Shown one piece after another: positions 53,431-63,119 of a DNA stretch of 64,000 nucleotides. Source of the DNA: Pseudomonas sp. Irchel 3H7. Its GTDB lineage: Bacteria > Pseudomonadota > Gammaproteobacteria > Pseudomonadales > Pseudomonadaceae. How positions within the stretch are numbered: position 1 is the first letter of the stretch; the number at the start of each line of letters is the position of its first letter. The stretch covers positions 248,001 through 312,000 of the forward strand of contig NZ_FYEA01000005.1 in the NCBI RefSeq assembly GCF_900187605.1, read 5' to 3'. Below the pieces are notes generated by a model, which saw only the letters and a program-made list of their open reading frames with translations, did no database searches and was not told the origin of the DNA. The position numbers and the translations under genes were made by a program.

Positions 53431-55710
53431 TCAGAGCGCCTTGACCACCGCCGGCGGATGCATCTTCGACAACCCAAGGTTCTTCAGCGCCAATTGCAGC
53501 GAACTGTGGATAACCTGCGGGTTATCAATGGTCATCAGCTCCGCCAACAACTCCTGAGCCTTGCTCAGATTGACCTGACGCAACATCCACTTCACCTTCG
53601 GCAAGTTGGTGGCGTTCATCGACAAACTGTCGAACCCCATCGCCATCAACAGCACCGCCGCCGCCGGATCACCGGCCATTTCGCCGCAGATACTCACCGG
53701 TTTGCCTTCGGCATGGGCATCGCGTACCACGGTTTGCAGGGCTTGCAGTACTGCCGGATGCAGGTAATCGTAAAGATCGGCCACACGCGGGTTGTTACGG
53801 TCGACCGCCAGCAAATACTGAGTCAAGTCGTTGGAGCCGACGGACAGGAAGTCGACCATCCGCGCCAGTTCCTTGGTCTGGTACACCGCTGCCGGAATCT
53901 CGATCATCACGCCAATCGGCGGCATCGGCACATCGGTGCCTTCGTCGCGTACTTCGCCCCAGGCGCGGTGGATCAGGTGCAGGGCTTCTTCGAGTTCGTG
54001 AGTGCCGGAGATCATCGGCAGCAGAATCCGCAGGTTGTTCAGGCCTTCGCTGGCCTTGAGCATCGCGCGGGTCTGCACCAGGAAGATTTCCGGGTGGTCG
54101 AGAGTCACACGAATGCCGCGCCAGCCGAGGAACGGGTTGTCTTCCTTGATCGGGAAGTACGACAGCGACTTGTCACCGCCGATGTCGAGGCTGCGCATGG
54201 TCACCGGTTGCGGGTGGAACGCGGCGAGCTGCTCGCGGTAGATCGCCAGTTGTTCCTTCTCGCTCGGGAAGCGCTGGTTGATCATGAACGGCACTTCGGT
54301 GCGGTACAGGCCGACACCTTCGGCGCCACGCTTCTGCGCCCGCGCCACATCGGCGAGCAAACCGGTGTTGACCCACAGCGGCATGCGGTGACCGTCGAGG
54401 GTCACGCATGGCAAGTCACGCAGGGTGTCGAGGCCCAGCGCCAGTTGTTTCTCTTCTTCGACGACTTCAGCGAACTGCTTGCGCAGCACTTCGCTTGGGT
54501 TGGTGTAGACCTCGCCGCGTGTGCCGTCGACGATCATTTCGATGCCGTCGACCTTGGCGTACGGCAGGTCGACCAGACCCATCACCGTCGGGATACCCAT
54601 GGCCCGGGCCAGGATCGCCACGTGGGAGTTACCCGAACCGAGTACCGAGACCAGACCGACCAGCGTGCCTTCCGGCACCTCGCCGAGCATCGCCGGCGTC
54701 AGTTCTTCGCTGACCAGAATGGTTTTTTCCGGGTAGACCAGATTCTGCTGACGCTCTTCCTGCAAATAAGCGAGCAGGCGGCGACCGAGGTCTTTGACGT
54801 CCGAGGCACGCTCACGCAGGTAGGCGTCGTCCATCAGTTCGAAACGGTTGACGTGCTCAGTGACCACCTGACGCAGCGCGCCCTGGGCCCACTGACCGGT
54901 CTTGATCACGGTGGTGATTTCGCTGCCCAGCGAGGCATCGTCGAGCATCATCAGGTAGACGTCGAACAGCGCGCGCTCTTCCGGGCGCAGTTGCGTCGCC
55001 AGCTTGGCGGACAACGCGCGCATGTCGGCGCGCACGCCTTCGATGGCGGTCTTGAACAGCGCCAGTTCGGCGTTGATGTCGGTGATGGTCTTGTCCGGCA
55101 CCACGTCCAGATCGGCCGGCGGCAGCATGACCACCGCCGTACCGACCGCCGCACCCGGCGAACCCGGCACGCCGACGAACTTGGCTTCCTGAATGCCTTT
55201 GCCCTGACGGCCCAGACCACGGATCGAACCAGTGGCCTCGGCGTGGGCGATAACGCCGGCAAGCTGCGCGCTCATGGTCACGAGGAAGGCTTCTTCACCT
55301 TCGTCGAACTGGCGGCGTTCTTTTTGCTGGATAACCAACACGCCGACGACGCGGCGGTGGTGAATGATCGGTGCGCCGAGGAACGAGGCATAACGCTCTT
55401 CACCGGTTTCGGCGAAGTAGCGGTAGCGCGGGTGATCCGCAGCGTTTTCGAGGTTCAGGGGTTCTTCACGCGTGCCGACCAGACCGACCAGACCTTCGTT
55501 GGGTGCCATGCTGACCTTGCCGATCGAGCGCTTGTTCAAGCCCTCGGTGGCCATCAGGACGAAGCGGTTGGTCTCGGGATCAAGCAGGTAGACCGAGCAG
55601 ACCTGGCTGCCCATGGCCTCTTTGACGCGCAACACAATAATCCCCAACGCCGCCTTGAGATCCTTGGCGGAGTTAACTTCCTGGACGATCTTGCGCAGCG
55701 TATTGAGCAT
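53431..55710 (-). CDS. ptsP: PTS-Ntr enzyme I, PtsP
   Basis: 759 residues. An N-terminal GAF domain (about 1-150) is followed by PEP-utilising enzyme I: the phospho-histidine swivel GSGNSHVAILARAMGIPTVMG and the C-terminal PEP-binding barrel (LFRTE-like LYRTEVPFM, SIGGD-like SLDIGGDKS, SVGSNDLTQY, ICGEMAGDP). It phosphorylates NPr/EIIA-Ntr, a nitrogen and potassium regulatory cascade rather than sugar import. It follows rppH on the same strand with a 22-base gap. Confidence 0.96.
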   Translation of the reverse strand: MLNTLRKIVQEVNSAKDLKAALGIIVLRVKEAMGSQVCSVYLLDPETNRFVLMATEGLNKRSIGKVSMAPNEGLVGLVGTREEPLNLENAADHPRYRYFAETGEERYASFLGAPIIHHRRVVGVLVIQQKERRQFDEGEEAFLVTMSAQLAGVIAHAEATGSIRGLGRQGKGIQEAKFVGVPGSPGAAVGTAVVMLPPADLDVVPDKTITDINAELALFKTAIEGVRADMRALSAKLATQLRPEERALFDVYLMMLDDASLGSEITTVIKTGQWAQGALRQVVTEHVNRFELMDDAYLRERASDVKDLGRRLLAYLQEERQQNLVYPEKTILVSEELTPAMLGEVPEGTLVGLVSVLGSGNSHVAILARAMGIPTVMGLVDLPYAKVDGIEMIVDGTRGEVYTNPSEVLRKQFAEVVEEEKQLALGLDTLRDLPCVTLDGHRMPLWVNTGLLADVARAQKRGAEGVGLYRTEVPFMINQRFPSEKEQLAIYREQLAAFHPQPVTMRSLDIGGDKSLSYFPIKEDNPFLGWRGIRVTLDHPEIFLVQTRAMLKASEGLNNLRILLPMISGTHELEEALHLIHRAWGEVRDEGTDVPMPPIGVMIEIPAAVYQTKELARMVDFLSVGSNDLTQYLLAVDRNNPRVADLYDYLHPAVLQALQTVVRDAHAEGKPVSICGEMAGDPAAAVLLMAMGFDSLSMNATNLPKVKWMLRQVNLSKAQELLAELMTIDNPQVIHSSLQLALKNLGLSKMHPPAVVKAL

Positions 55711-55732
55711 GGCTCGGGGTCGAACTCCGTCG

Positions 55733-56212
55733 TCAGTCGCGCGCTAAAAGGCGCGGGGCAAGCTCTTTGAGGGCGCGGCGATACACCTCGCGCTTGAATG
55801 TCACCACCTGGCCCAACGGATACCAATAGCTGACCCAGCGCCAGCCATCGAACTCCGGTTTACCGGTCAAATCCATCCGCACCCGTTGCTCGTTGGAGAT
55901 CAGGCGCAGGAGAAACCATTTCTGTTTCTGGCCGATGCACAGCGGTTGGCTGTGCGTACGCACCAGACGTTGCGGCAAACGATAGCGCAACCAGCCCCGA
56001 GTACAGGCCAGTATTTCAACATCTTCACGTTCCAGGCCAACTTCTTCGTTCAGCTCGCGGTACAAGGCGTCTTCCGGCGTCTCTTCAGGGTTGATTCCCC
56101 CTTGCGGAAACTGCCAGGCATCTTGATTGATACGGCGAGCCCATAGCACCTGGCCGGCGTCATTCGTCAGAATGATCCCGACATTGGGGCGGAAACCATC
56201 GGGGTCGATCAC
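55733..56212 (-). CDS. rppH: RNA pyrophosphohydrolase RppH
   Basis: 159 residues with a GTG start ([15 protein letters not shown]); upstream codons that remain open are not family-like. Nudix box [22 protein letters not shown] is intact (catalytic glutamates), and QGGINP and the tail match RppH. It removes pyrophosphate from 5' ends of mRNA to start decay. First gene of rppH-ptsP. Confidence 0.95.
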
Positions 56213-56355
56213 GGCAACAACCTCGCAAACGCATGTCGCCGCATTGTTCCACAAAGGTTGATAAGGCGGCAACGAGGCTTCCTACCTTATGTGCACTCTT
56301 GTGAAAAGACCGTATTCTTGTCGCCTTTTTACAGACTTATCAGCGGGTAACTGCA

Positions 56356-57012
56356 ATGCGCCTGGCTCTATTCGATTTGGACAACACCCTTCTGGGCGGC
56401 GACAGCGATCACGCCTGGGGCGACTATCTGTGTGAACGCGGCTTCCTCGACCCGATTGCGTACAAGGCTCGCAACGACGAGTTCTATCAGGATTACCTGG
56501 CCGGCAAACTGGATAACGCCGCGTACCTGAACTTCTGCCTGGAGATCCTCGGCCGCACCGAAATGGCCGTGCTCGATCAATGGCACAACGATTACATGCG
56601 CGACTGCATCGAACCGATCATCTTGCCCAAGGCGCTGGAACTGCTGAAAAAGCACCGCGATGCTGGCGACAAACTGGTGATCATCACCGCGACCAACCGC
56701 TTCGTCACCGCGCCGATTGCTGTGCGCCTGGGCGTTGAAACCCTGATCGCAACCGAGTGTGAAATGGTTGATGGCCGTTATAGCGGGCGCAGCATCGACA
56801 TTCCGTGCTTTCGCGAAGGCAAGGTGACGCGGCTGAATCGTTGGCTGGAAGAGACCGGATATTCTCTGGATGACAGCTATTTCTATAGCGATTCGATGAA
56901 TGATTTGCCGTTGCTGGAGCAGGTGGCGAATCCGGTTGCTGTCGATCCGGATCCGAATCTGCGCGCCGAAGCAGAGAAGCGTGGCTGGCCGGTGATTAGT
57001 CTGCGCGGCTAA
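56356..57012 (+). CDS. HAD-IB family phosphatase (SerB-like)
   Basis: 218 residues. HAD motif I FDLDNTLL (residues 6-13), motif II ITATNR, and motif [14 protein letters not shown], with a helical cap between motifs I and II that places it in subfamily IB, with phosphoserine and histidinol phosphatase relatives. Substrate unknown. Divergent from rppH, start codons 144 bases apart. Confidence 0.88.
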   Translation: MRLALFDLDNTLLGGDSDHAWGDYLCERGFLDPIAYKARNDEFYQDYLAGKLDNAAYLNFCLEILGRTEMAVLDQWHNDYMRDCIEPIILPKALELLKKHRDAGDKLVIITATNRFVTAPIAVRLGVETLIATECEMVDGRYSGRSIDIPCFREGKVTRLNRWLEETGYSLDDSYFYSDSMNDLPLLEQVANPVAVDPDPNLRAEAEKRGWPVISLRG

Positions 57013-57018
57013 TTACGC

Positions 57019-57111
57019 CATCGCTGGCAAGCCAGCTCCCACAGGTTTTTCGGCTGTCCACAATATCCGTGTTCACTGAAGATCCCTGTGGGAGCTGGCT
57101 TGCCAGCGATT
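57019..57111. repeat. REP-like palindrome, family D
   Basis: Arms CCATCGCTGGCAAGCCAGCT + CCCACAGG and CCTGTGGGAGCTGGCTTGCC + AGCGATTGG around about 35 bases, between the convergent HAD phosphatase and DUF2269 genes. Confidence 0.83.
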
Positions 57112-57132
57112 GGCTCGACTCGGTATATAGCC

Positions 57133-57546
57133 TTAAACAGGCTTGGCCCCCATCAACCCCGCAATGGCGAGAAACCCGACGCCGCTGACAATCGCCAGCG
57201 CCAACGTGAATTTCCAGTTACCAACCCCGCTAGTCCACAGCCGATTAAGCCGCACCAACAGCCACACTGCACTCAACGTGGCCACGGCATAGATCACGCT
57301 GGACCCCAGAATCCAGAACTGCCCCAGTGGCCAGCCGATCAGATGTACCAACCACCAGCCGGTGAAAGGCATGCTCAGCATACCGATCAGCATCAAACAC
57401 CAGATAAACAGCCAGGGCCGCTGCATCGTGCTGGCCGGCCCTTCGCTGCGATTACGCCAGGAAAGAGCAGCGAGCCCCAACCCGCTGGCGAGGATCACCA
57501 CGGTCGCCGCGACATGAAGGACTTTCAGGGTGGTCAGGGTTTCCAT
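57133..57546 (-). CDS. DUF2269 membrane protein
   Basis: 137 residues, four hydrophobic segments (about 8-28, 45-66, 74-97 and 112-133). The N-terminal KVLHVAATVVILASGLGLA helix with its histidine is characteristic of DUF2269 and could bind a metal or heme, but this is unproven. Function unknown. It lies downstream of ilvA with a 40-base gap and may be cotranscribed. Confidence 0.82.
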   Translation of the reverse strand: METLTTLKVLHVAATVVILASGLGLAALSWRNRSEGPASTMQRPWLFIWCLMLIGMLSMPFTGWWLVHLIGWPLGQFWILGSSVIYAVATLSAVWLLVRLNRLWTSGVGNWKFTLALAIVSGVGFLAIAGLMGAKPV

Positions 57547-57586
57547 GAATTTCTCTTCCTTGGGCCATGCCCATCAGCGTAGCCGC

Positions 57587-59101
57587 TCAGCCAAGAAACA
57601 GCTGATAGGCCGGGTTGTCGCTTTCATCCCAGTACGGGTAGCCGATTTCCTCAAGCGCCGCCGGCACCAGATGACGCTCGTCGTGCGGCACTTGCAGGCC
57701 GGCGACCACGCGGCCATCGGCAGCGCCGTGGTTGCGGTAATGGAACATCGAAATGTTCCAGCGCCCACCGAGTTTATTAAGGAAGTTGAACAGCGCACCC
57801 GGACGCTCCGGGAACTCGAAGCGGAACACCACTTCATCAATCACATGCGCCGCGTGACCGCCGACCATGTGGCGGATGTGCAGCTTGGCCAGTTCGTTGT
57901 CAGTCAGGTCGAGCACTGGGAAACCCTGCTCGGCCAAGCTCGCCAGCAATGCGCTGCGCGGGTCGTTTTCCGGGTGAGTCTGCACACCAACGAAGATGTG
58001 CGCTTCGCTGCCGGTGTTGTAGCGATAGTTGAATTCGGTGATCTGGCGCTTGCCGATGGCTTCGCAGAACGCCTTGAAGCTGCCGGCCTTCTCGGGGATG
58101 GTCACGGCGATGATCGCTTCACGGCCCTCGCCCAGTTCGGCGCGCTCGGCAACGTGACGCAGGCGGTCGAAGTTGACATTGGCACCGGAGTCGATGGCGA
58201 CGAAGGTCTGGCCGCTGACACCGCGTTGCTCGACGTACCTCTTGATCCCGGCCACGCCCAACGCGCCGGCAGGTTCGGTGATCGAGCGGGTATCGTCGTA
58301 GATATCTTTAATTGCTGCACAGATCTCGTCGGTGCTGACAGTAATCACTTCATCGACATAGTCTTTGCAGATGTCGAAGGTGTGCTGACCGATCTGCGCC
58401 ACGGCCACGCCGTCGGCAAAGATGCCCACGGTCGGCAGCACCACGCGCTCGCCGGCAGCCATCGCCGCTTGCAGGCAGTTGGAGTCGTCCGGCTCGACGC
58501 CGATGACTTTGATGTCCGGACGCAGGTATTTCACGTACGCGGCGATACCGGCGATCAAACCACCGCCACCGACCGGAACGAAAATCGCGTCCAGCGGCTG
58601 CGGGTGCTGGCGCAGAATTTCCATCGCCACGGTGCCCTGCCCGGCAATGGTGTGCGGATCGTCATACGGGTGGATGTAGACGTAGCCTTTTTCGTCGACC
58701 AGTTTCAGCGAGTAGGCCAGCGCTTCCGGAAACGAATCGCCGTGCAGCACGACTTTGCCGCCGCGCGAGCGCACGCCTTCGACTTTGATCTCGGGGGTGG
58801 TCTTGGGCATGACGATGGTGGCTTTGACGCCCAGCACTTTCGCCGCCAGGGCCAGACCCTGCGCATGATTGCCCGCCGACGCGGTGACCACGCCACGCGC
58901 GCGCTCTTCATCGCTCAGTTGCGTCAGCTTGTTGTAGGCGCCGCGAATCTTGAACGAGAACACCGGCTGCAAGTCTTCACGCTTGAGCCAGATGTCATTG
59001 CCCAGCCGCTCGGAGAGCTGGCGAGCGTTCTGCAGCGGGGTTTCTACGGCAACGTCATAAACGCGCGAGGTGAGGATCTTTTTGACGTACTGTTCGAGCA
59101 T
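57587..59101 (-). CDS. ilvA: Threonine ammonia-lyase, biosynthetic IlvA
   Basis: 504 residues. PLP enzyme converting threonine to 2-oxobutanoate, the first step to isoleucine. The Schiff-base lysine is in FSFKIRGAYNK, the PLP-phosphate loop is VGGGGLIAG, and the C-terminus has two ACT-like regulatory domains (about 325-400 and 420-500) for isoleucine inhibition. The length matches the biosynthetic form. Divergent from rpiA, with start codons 147 bases apart. Confidence 0.96.
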   Translation of the reverse strand: MLEQYVKKILTSRVYDVAVETPLQNARQLSERLGNDIWLKREDLQPVFSFKIRGAYNKLTQLSDEERARGVVTASAGNHAQGLALAAKVLGVKATIVMPKTTPEIKVEGVRSRGGKVVLHGDSFPEALAYSLKLVDEKGYVYIHPYDDPHTIAGQGTVAMEILRQHPQPLDAIFVPVGGGGLIAGIAAYVKYLRPDIKVIGVEPDDSNCLQAAMAAGERVVLPTVGIFADGVAVAQIGQHTFDICKDYVDEVITVSTDEICAAIKDIYDDTRSITEPAGALGVAGIKRYVEQRGVSGQTFVAIDSGANVNFDRLRHVAERAELGEGREAIIAVTIPEKAGSFKAFCEAIGKRQITEFNYRYNTGSEAHIFVGVQTHPENDPRSALLASLAEQGFPVLDLTDNELAKLHIRHMVGGHAAHVIDEVVFRFEFPERPGALFNFLNKLGGRWNISMFHYRNHGAADGRVVAGLQVPHDERHLVPAALEEIGYPYWDESDNPAYQLFLG

Positions 59102-59248
59102 CGGAAAGCATCACTGAGCGGTTGAGCGGGACCGGGGAGTCTAACCCGGCTTTTGCCCGCACGACCACACGAATCCAGAGGTTTTAGCCGCGCTTGCGGC
59201 TATAATGCCGGCCTTTCCGTTCTCACCTTGCCCGCTTCCGGAGCCCGC

Positions 59249-59923
59249 ATGACCCAGGATCAACTCAAACAGGCAGTGGCTCAGGCCGCCGTCGACTTCA
59301 TCCTTCCGAAACTCGACGACAAGAGCATCGTCGGGGTCGGCACCGGCTCCACCGCCAACTGCTTCATCGACGCTCTGGCCCAGCACAAGGGCGCGTTCGA
59401 TGGCGCAGTTGCCAGTTCCGAAGCCACTGCCGCGCGTCTGAAGGGCCACGGGATTCCAGTGTATGAGCTGAACACCGTCAGCGACCTGGAGTTCTACGTT
59501 GATGGCGCCGATGAAAGCGACGCGCACCTGAACCTGATCAAGGGCGGCGGCGCCGCTCTGACCCGCGAGAAGATCGTTGCCGCCGTGGCCAAGACCTTCA
59601 TCTGCATCGCCGACGCCAGCAAACTGGTGCCGGTGCTGGGCGAATTCCCGCTGCCAGTCGAAGTGATCCCGATGGCCCGCAGCCACGTCGCCCGCCAATT
59701 GGTGAAACTGGGCGGCGACCCGGTGTACCGCGAAGGCGTTTTGACCGACAACGGCAACATCATTCTGGATGTGTTCAACCTGCAGATCACCAACCCGGTG
59801 GAGCTGGAAGCGCAGATCAATGCGATTGTCGGCGTGGTCACCAACGGCTTGTTCGCGGCGCGTCCGGCGGATCTGTTGTTGCTGGGTACTAGCGAAGGCG
59901 TGAAAACCCTCAAGGCTGAGTAA
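59249..59923 (+). CDS. rpiA: Ribose-5-phosphate isomerase A RpiA
   Basis: 224 residues starting MTQDQLKQ; the frame is open 32 codons upstream without support. Interconverts ribose-5-P and ribulose-5-P. Signatures: [40 protein letters not shown] with active-site acids and lysine. Alternative upstream starts are unlikely because the ilvA promoter lies there. Confidence 0.96.
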   Translation: MTQDQLKQAVAQAAVDFILPKLDDKSIVGVGTGSTANCFIDALAQHKGAFDGAVASSEATAARLKGHGIPVYELNTVSDLEFYVDGADESDAHLNLIKGGGAALTREKIVAAVAKTFICIADASKLVPVLGEFPLPVEVIPMARSHVARQLVKLGGDPVYREGVLTDNGNIILDVFNLQITNPVELEAQINAIVGVVTNGLFAARPADLLLLGTSEGVKTLKAE

Positions 59924-59962
59924 CTCCAGTCATCCACACATCTGTGGGCAGACGGATAACCC

Positions 59963-60052
59963 TGTAGGAGTGAGCCTGCTCGCGATAGCGGTGTGTCAGT
60001 TGAGATAAATGTCGACTGACACAGCGCTATCGCGAGCAGGCTCACTCCTACA
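59963..60052. repeat. REP-like palindrome, family A
   Basis: CTGTAGGAGTGAGCCTGCTC + GCGATAGCG and the complementary right arm ending ACTCCTACA, spacer about 30 bases, between convergent rpiA and the first SdiA-regulated-domain gene. Confidence 0.85.
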
Positions 60053-60070
60053 ATGGTTCTGTGGTGCTGG

Positions 60071-60988
60071 TTAGTTCGGTGTTGGTTTTTTGAAGACGTA
60101 AAACAGATTCGGCTCACTCACCAGATACAACGTCCCGTCATCATCCATCGCAATGCCTTCCGCCTGCGGTACGGTTTTCTTCAAACCCTGCCGCCCGCCA
60201 CTGATGGACATCGTGCTCAGCGGCCGCCCGCCGACATCCAGCTCCAGAATCAGCCGCGACTCATCCGACAGTGCCAGCAAATGCCCGCTGCGCTCGTCGT
60301 ACTGCAAACTCGACAGATCGCGCACAAACATCCCGGCGTCACGCTTGGGATCGTTGATCACATGCACCGCGTAGGACTTCTCCGGATTGAAATGCGGAAA
60401 GCCGTGCACTTCGTAGATCAGCATCGGGTTACGCTCTTTCGCGACAAATAAGCGCTTGCCTACCGAGTCATACGCCAGGCCTTCAAAACCTTTGTTGCTG
60501 GCCATATGCACGCCGAGGGTCATCTGCTCGGCGTCCGCCGCGTCGAGGAATGTGGTGTCTGCCTCCAGGTGAATCTTGATCAGCCGCTGCTGGCGCTCGT
60601 CGGTGATCACATAGGTGTCGGCGCTGATGTACTCGACGGCTTCCGGGTCGCCAAAACCAATCAGTGCGATACGCCGCAGGATCTGGCCTTCGAGCGACAG
60701 TTCGACCAGCTCGGAATTTTTGTTGGTCACAGTAAACAGGCTATTGCGCACCGGATCGAAGGTCAGCGCCGAAACATCGTCGTCCAGCCCTTCAATCACC
60801 CGCGCTTCAATCTCGACTCGATACTGGTCCAACGCAATGGATTCACTGCTCAGCGGTTGCCACAACGTGTGCAGATTGAACCAGGCGCGCTCGAACAGGC
60901 GCATGTATTGGCCGATCGCAATCAACGCGATCAGGGCAATCACCGACAGGAAAATAATCAGAGGCTTGGGGCGGGCAAGTCGACGCAT
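60071..60988 (-). CDS. SdiA-regulated-domain protein, copy 1
   Basis: 305 residues. An N-terminal membrane anchor (about residues 8-26) and a periplasmic beta-propeller-like domain of the SdiA-regulated family (ALTFDPVRNSLFTVTNKN, GDPEAVEYI, KGFEGLAYD, AEGIAMDDDGTLYLVSEPNLFY). Function unknown; the name only reflects control of a homologue by SdiA in E. coli. The next gene is a paralogue with the same architecture, indicating tandem duplication. Two copies are separated by a REP-rich gap. Confidence 0.84.
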   Translation of the reverse strand: MRRLARPKPLIIFLSVIALIALIAIGQYMRLFERAWFNLHTLWQPLSSESIALDQYRVEIEARVIEGLDDDVSALTFDPVRNSLFTVTNKNSELVELSLEGQILRRIALIGFGDPEAVEYISADTYVITDERQQRLIKIHLEADTTFLDAADAEQMTLGVHMASNKGFEGLAYDSVGKRLFVAKERNPMLIYEVHGFPHFNPEKSYAVHVINDPKRDAGMFVRDLSSLQYDERSGHLLALSDESRLILELDVGGRPLSTMSISGGRQGLKKTVPQAEGIAMDDDGTLYLVSEPNLFYVFKKPTPN

Positions 60989-61082
60989 TCGGATGAGCTC
61001 GGGATCAAAACAGGCGGATGAAATATCACGCCCGTCTGAACTGAAGCTTAATGGCCACTTGCCTCAAACCACAAGCCAACCC

Positions 61083-61211
61083 CTGTAGGAGCTGCCGCAG
61101 GCTGCGATCTGATCGTTCCCACGCTCTGCGTGGGAACGCAGCCGGGGACGCTCTGCGTCCCACAGTCAAAAGATCGTCCGAACGCGGCCCGAACCTTCGG
61201 CAGCTCCTACA
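61083..61211. repeat. Composite REP: family B palindrome nested within a split family C element
   Basis: The family C arm (CCTGTAGGAGCTGCCGCAGG + CTGCGATC, 61082-61109) and a C-type remnant (GAACCTTCGGCAGCTCCTAC, 61191-61210) flank a B-family palindrome (GATCGTTCCCACGC..GCGTGGGAACG with GACGCTCTGCGTCC). It looks like insertion of one REP type into another. Confidence 0.75.
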
Positions 61212-61230
61212 TTGGAATCGGTAAAGGCTG

Positions 61231-62154
61231 CTATTTCTGTTTTTCGAAGCGATAGAACAGGTTCGGCTCGCTGACCATGTACAGCGTGCCCGCTTCGTCC
61301 ATGGTCACGCCTTCGGCGCGGGGGATAGTGTTTTTCAGACCGTTGAAGCCGCCAAGCAGGGTCATGAAGCTGACCTGCTCGCCCTTCTCGTCCAGTTCCA
61401 GCAGTAGGTGTGAGTCGGCGGACAGCACCAGGGTGTGCTGGGTGCGCGGGTCAATCGCCAAGGCCGAGAGGTTGCGAATATCCAGTTCATCACTGGCAAG
61501 TTTCTGCTTTTCACCCTTGAGGATCTGGCTGCCATCGCTTTTCCAGGTAAACAGCGCCGGCGGGCGCTCCTCGCCCAACAGCAATTGCTGGTTGTGCGCA
61601 TCCCAGGTAATAGCTTCGAAGGCTTTGTTCTGGTCTTTCGACGGGCCGAGATCGTATTTCGGGAAGTCGGCGATGTTCAATTCGCGGGTGTCGCCGTCGA
61701 CTTTGACGATCGACAGCAGGTGCTGGCGCTCATCGACGATGGCCATCAGGCCGTTTTCCATCATCGTCAGGCCTTCCGGATTGCTCCAGCCCACCAGCGG
61801 CATCTTGCGCAGCACATCACCTTGCAAGGTCAGCTCGGCGAGAAACGGGTTCTTGCCCATCACCGAGAAAAGCGTTTTGGTCTGCGGGTTGTATGCCAGA
61901 TCCGAAGCCTCGTCCTTCTCCATCCCCTTGAGCGGCTTGGCATCTATCACCACTCGATAGTCCGGCAGCCAGATGCTTTCCTTCTGCTCGGCCTGGCTTT
62001 CGAAGCTTTCCTGCAGCCAGAGCACCCCGCGATCATCCCAATGCATGGCAAACGCCAAGGCATAAGCGGCGGCAACCACCAGCAAGAGCCAGACATACCA
62101 GCGCAGGGAGAAACGTGAGCGGCGGGTGGGTTTGAGCTGAGTTTGAGATGACAT
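61231..62154 (-). CDS. SdiA-regulated-domain protein, copy 2
   Basis: 307 residues, same layout as the gene at 60071: N-terminal basic tail, membrane anchor (about residues 17-36) and a periplasmic propeller-like domain (DLAYNPQTKTLFSVMGKN, GWSNPEGLTMM, KAFEAITWD, AEGVTMDEAGTLYMVSEPNLFY). The paired motifs show a tandem duplication that has since diverged substantially. Function unknown. Confidence 0.84.
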   Translation of the reverse strand: MSSQTQLKPTRRSRFSLRWYVWLLLVVAAAYALAFAMHWDDRGVLWLQESFESQAEQKESIWLPDYRVVIDAKPLKGMEKDEASDLAYNPQTKTLFSVMGKNPFLAELTLQGDVLRKMPLVGWSNPEGLTMMENGLMAIVDERQHLLSIVKVDGDTRELNIADFPKYDLGPSKDQNKAFEAITWDAHNQQLLLGEERPPALFTWKSDGSQILKGEKQKLASDELDIRNLSALAIDPRTQHTLVLSADSHLLLELDEKGEQVSFMTLLGGFNGLKNTIPRAEGVTMDEAGTLYMVSEPNLFYRFEKQK

Positions 62155-62305
62155 CGATGGACGCGTTCCGAAAATTCAGGCTATGGGTAATAGCACAAAG
62201 AGGCCGGCTCAGACGCCAGAATGAGAGGAATTATCCGTACAGGATGTGAAAAAAACGGCAAATGGCGGGATTGCCCTGCGCCATTGTGGGAGAGATCACA
62301 AATCC

Positions 62306-62396
62306 CTGTAGGAGTGAGCCTGCTCGCGATGGCGTCAGGTCAGTCGAAACAATCGTTGACTGACAGACCGCTATCGCGAGCAGGCTCACTCCTGCA
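62306..62396. repeat. REP-like palindrome, family A
   Basis: CTGTAGGAGTGAGCCTGCTC arm and complementary right arm ending GCTCACTCCTGCAAGG, in the gap between the second SdiA-regulated-domain gene and the FAH-family gene (same strand). Confidence 0.83.
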
Positions 62397-62412
62397 AGGG
62401 GACCGCGTTAAA

Positions 62413-63078
62413 TCAGCGCACGCTGCTGGTGAAGCTGCTCGCGCCGACCAGCTCGAGGACGATGTCGTCGCCCACGTTCAGCGGGCCAACACCCACCGGC
62501 GTACCGGTGAGGATCACATCACCGGCCTGCAGCGAGAAGCAGCCGGCCATGTGCTGGATCATCGGCACGATCGGATTGAGCATCGCACTGCTGTTGCCGT
62601 CCTGGCGGACTTCGCCGTTGATGGTCAGACGAATACCGATGTCGGTCAGGTCAGCAAAGGTGCTGCCGACCACGAACGGCGCAAGCACCGCCGCGCCGTC
62701 GAACGACTTGGCGATTTCCCACGGCAGGCCCTTGGCTTTCAGCTCGGCCTGCTTGTCGCGCAGGGTCAGGTCCAGCGCCGGGGCGAAACCGGAAATGGCG
62801 TCGAGCACTTCTTCACGGCTCGGTTTGGTCGACAACGGCTTGCCGATCAACACGGCGATTTCCGCTTCGTAGTGCACCGAACCGCGCTCGGTCGGAATGG
62901 CGAAACCGCCTTCCAGCTCGACCACGCAACTGCCTGGTTTGATGAACAGTAACGGCTCGGTAGGCACCGGGTTGTCCAGTTCCTTGGCGTGTTCGGCGTA
63001 ATTACGGCCAATGCACACGACTTTCCCGATCGGGAAGTGGATGCGCGTGCCGTCGACGTACTGGTGCTGATAGCTCAT
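62413..63078 (-). CDS. Fumarylacetoacetate hydrolase family protein (YcgM-like)
   Basis: 221 residues. Family core: VVCIGRNYAEHAKELDNP, FIKPGSCVV, metal ligands in HYEAEIAVLIGK, and the C-terminal GDVILTGTPVGVGPL. The small single-domain size fits acylpyruvase / oxaloacetate tautomerase relatives of human FAHD1; exact substrate unknown. The FAD-linked dehydrogenase gene is upstream on the same strand with a 41-base gap, suggesting a shared transcript in 2-keto/2-hydroxy acid metabolism. Confidence 0.87.
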   Translation of the reverse strand: MSYQHQYVDGTRIHFPIGKVVCIGRNYAEHAKELDNPVPTEPLLFIKPGSCVVELEGGFAIPTERGSVHYEAEIAVLIGKPLSTKPSREEVLDAISGFAPALDLTLRDKQAELKAKGLPWEIAKSFDGAAVLAPFVVGSTFADLTDIGIRLTINGEVRQDGNSSAMLNPIVPMIQHMAGCFSLQAGDVILTGTPVGVGPLNVGDDIVLELVGASSFTSSVR

Positions 63079-63119
63079 TTACCGACTCCTGCCTTCATTG
63101 ATTCATCAAAGATTGCCGA

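Noticed and set aside
53458..55770. 770-codon plus-strand open frame antisense to ptsP
   Set aside because: Shadow of ptsP third-position GC bias; translated product is His/Arg/Val-rich with no domain.
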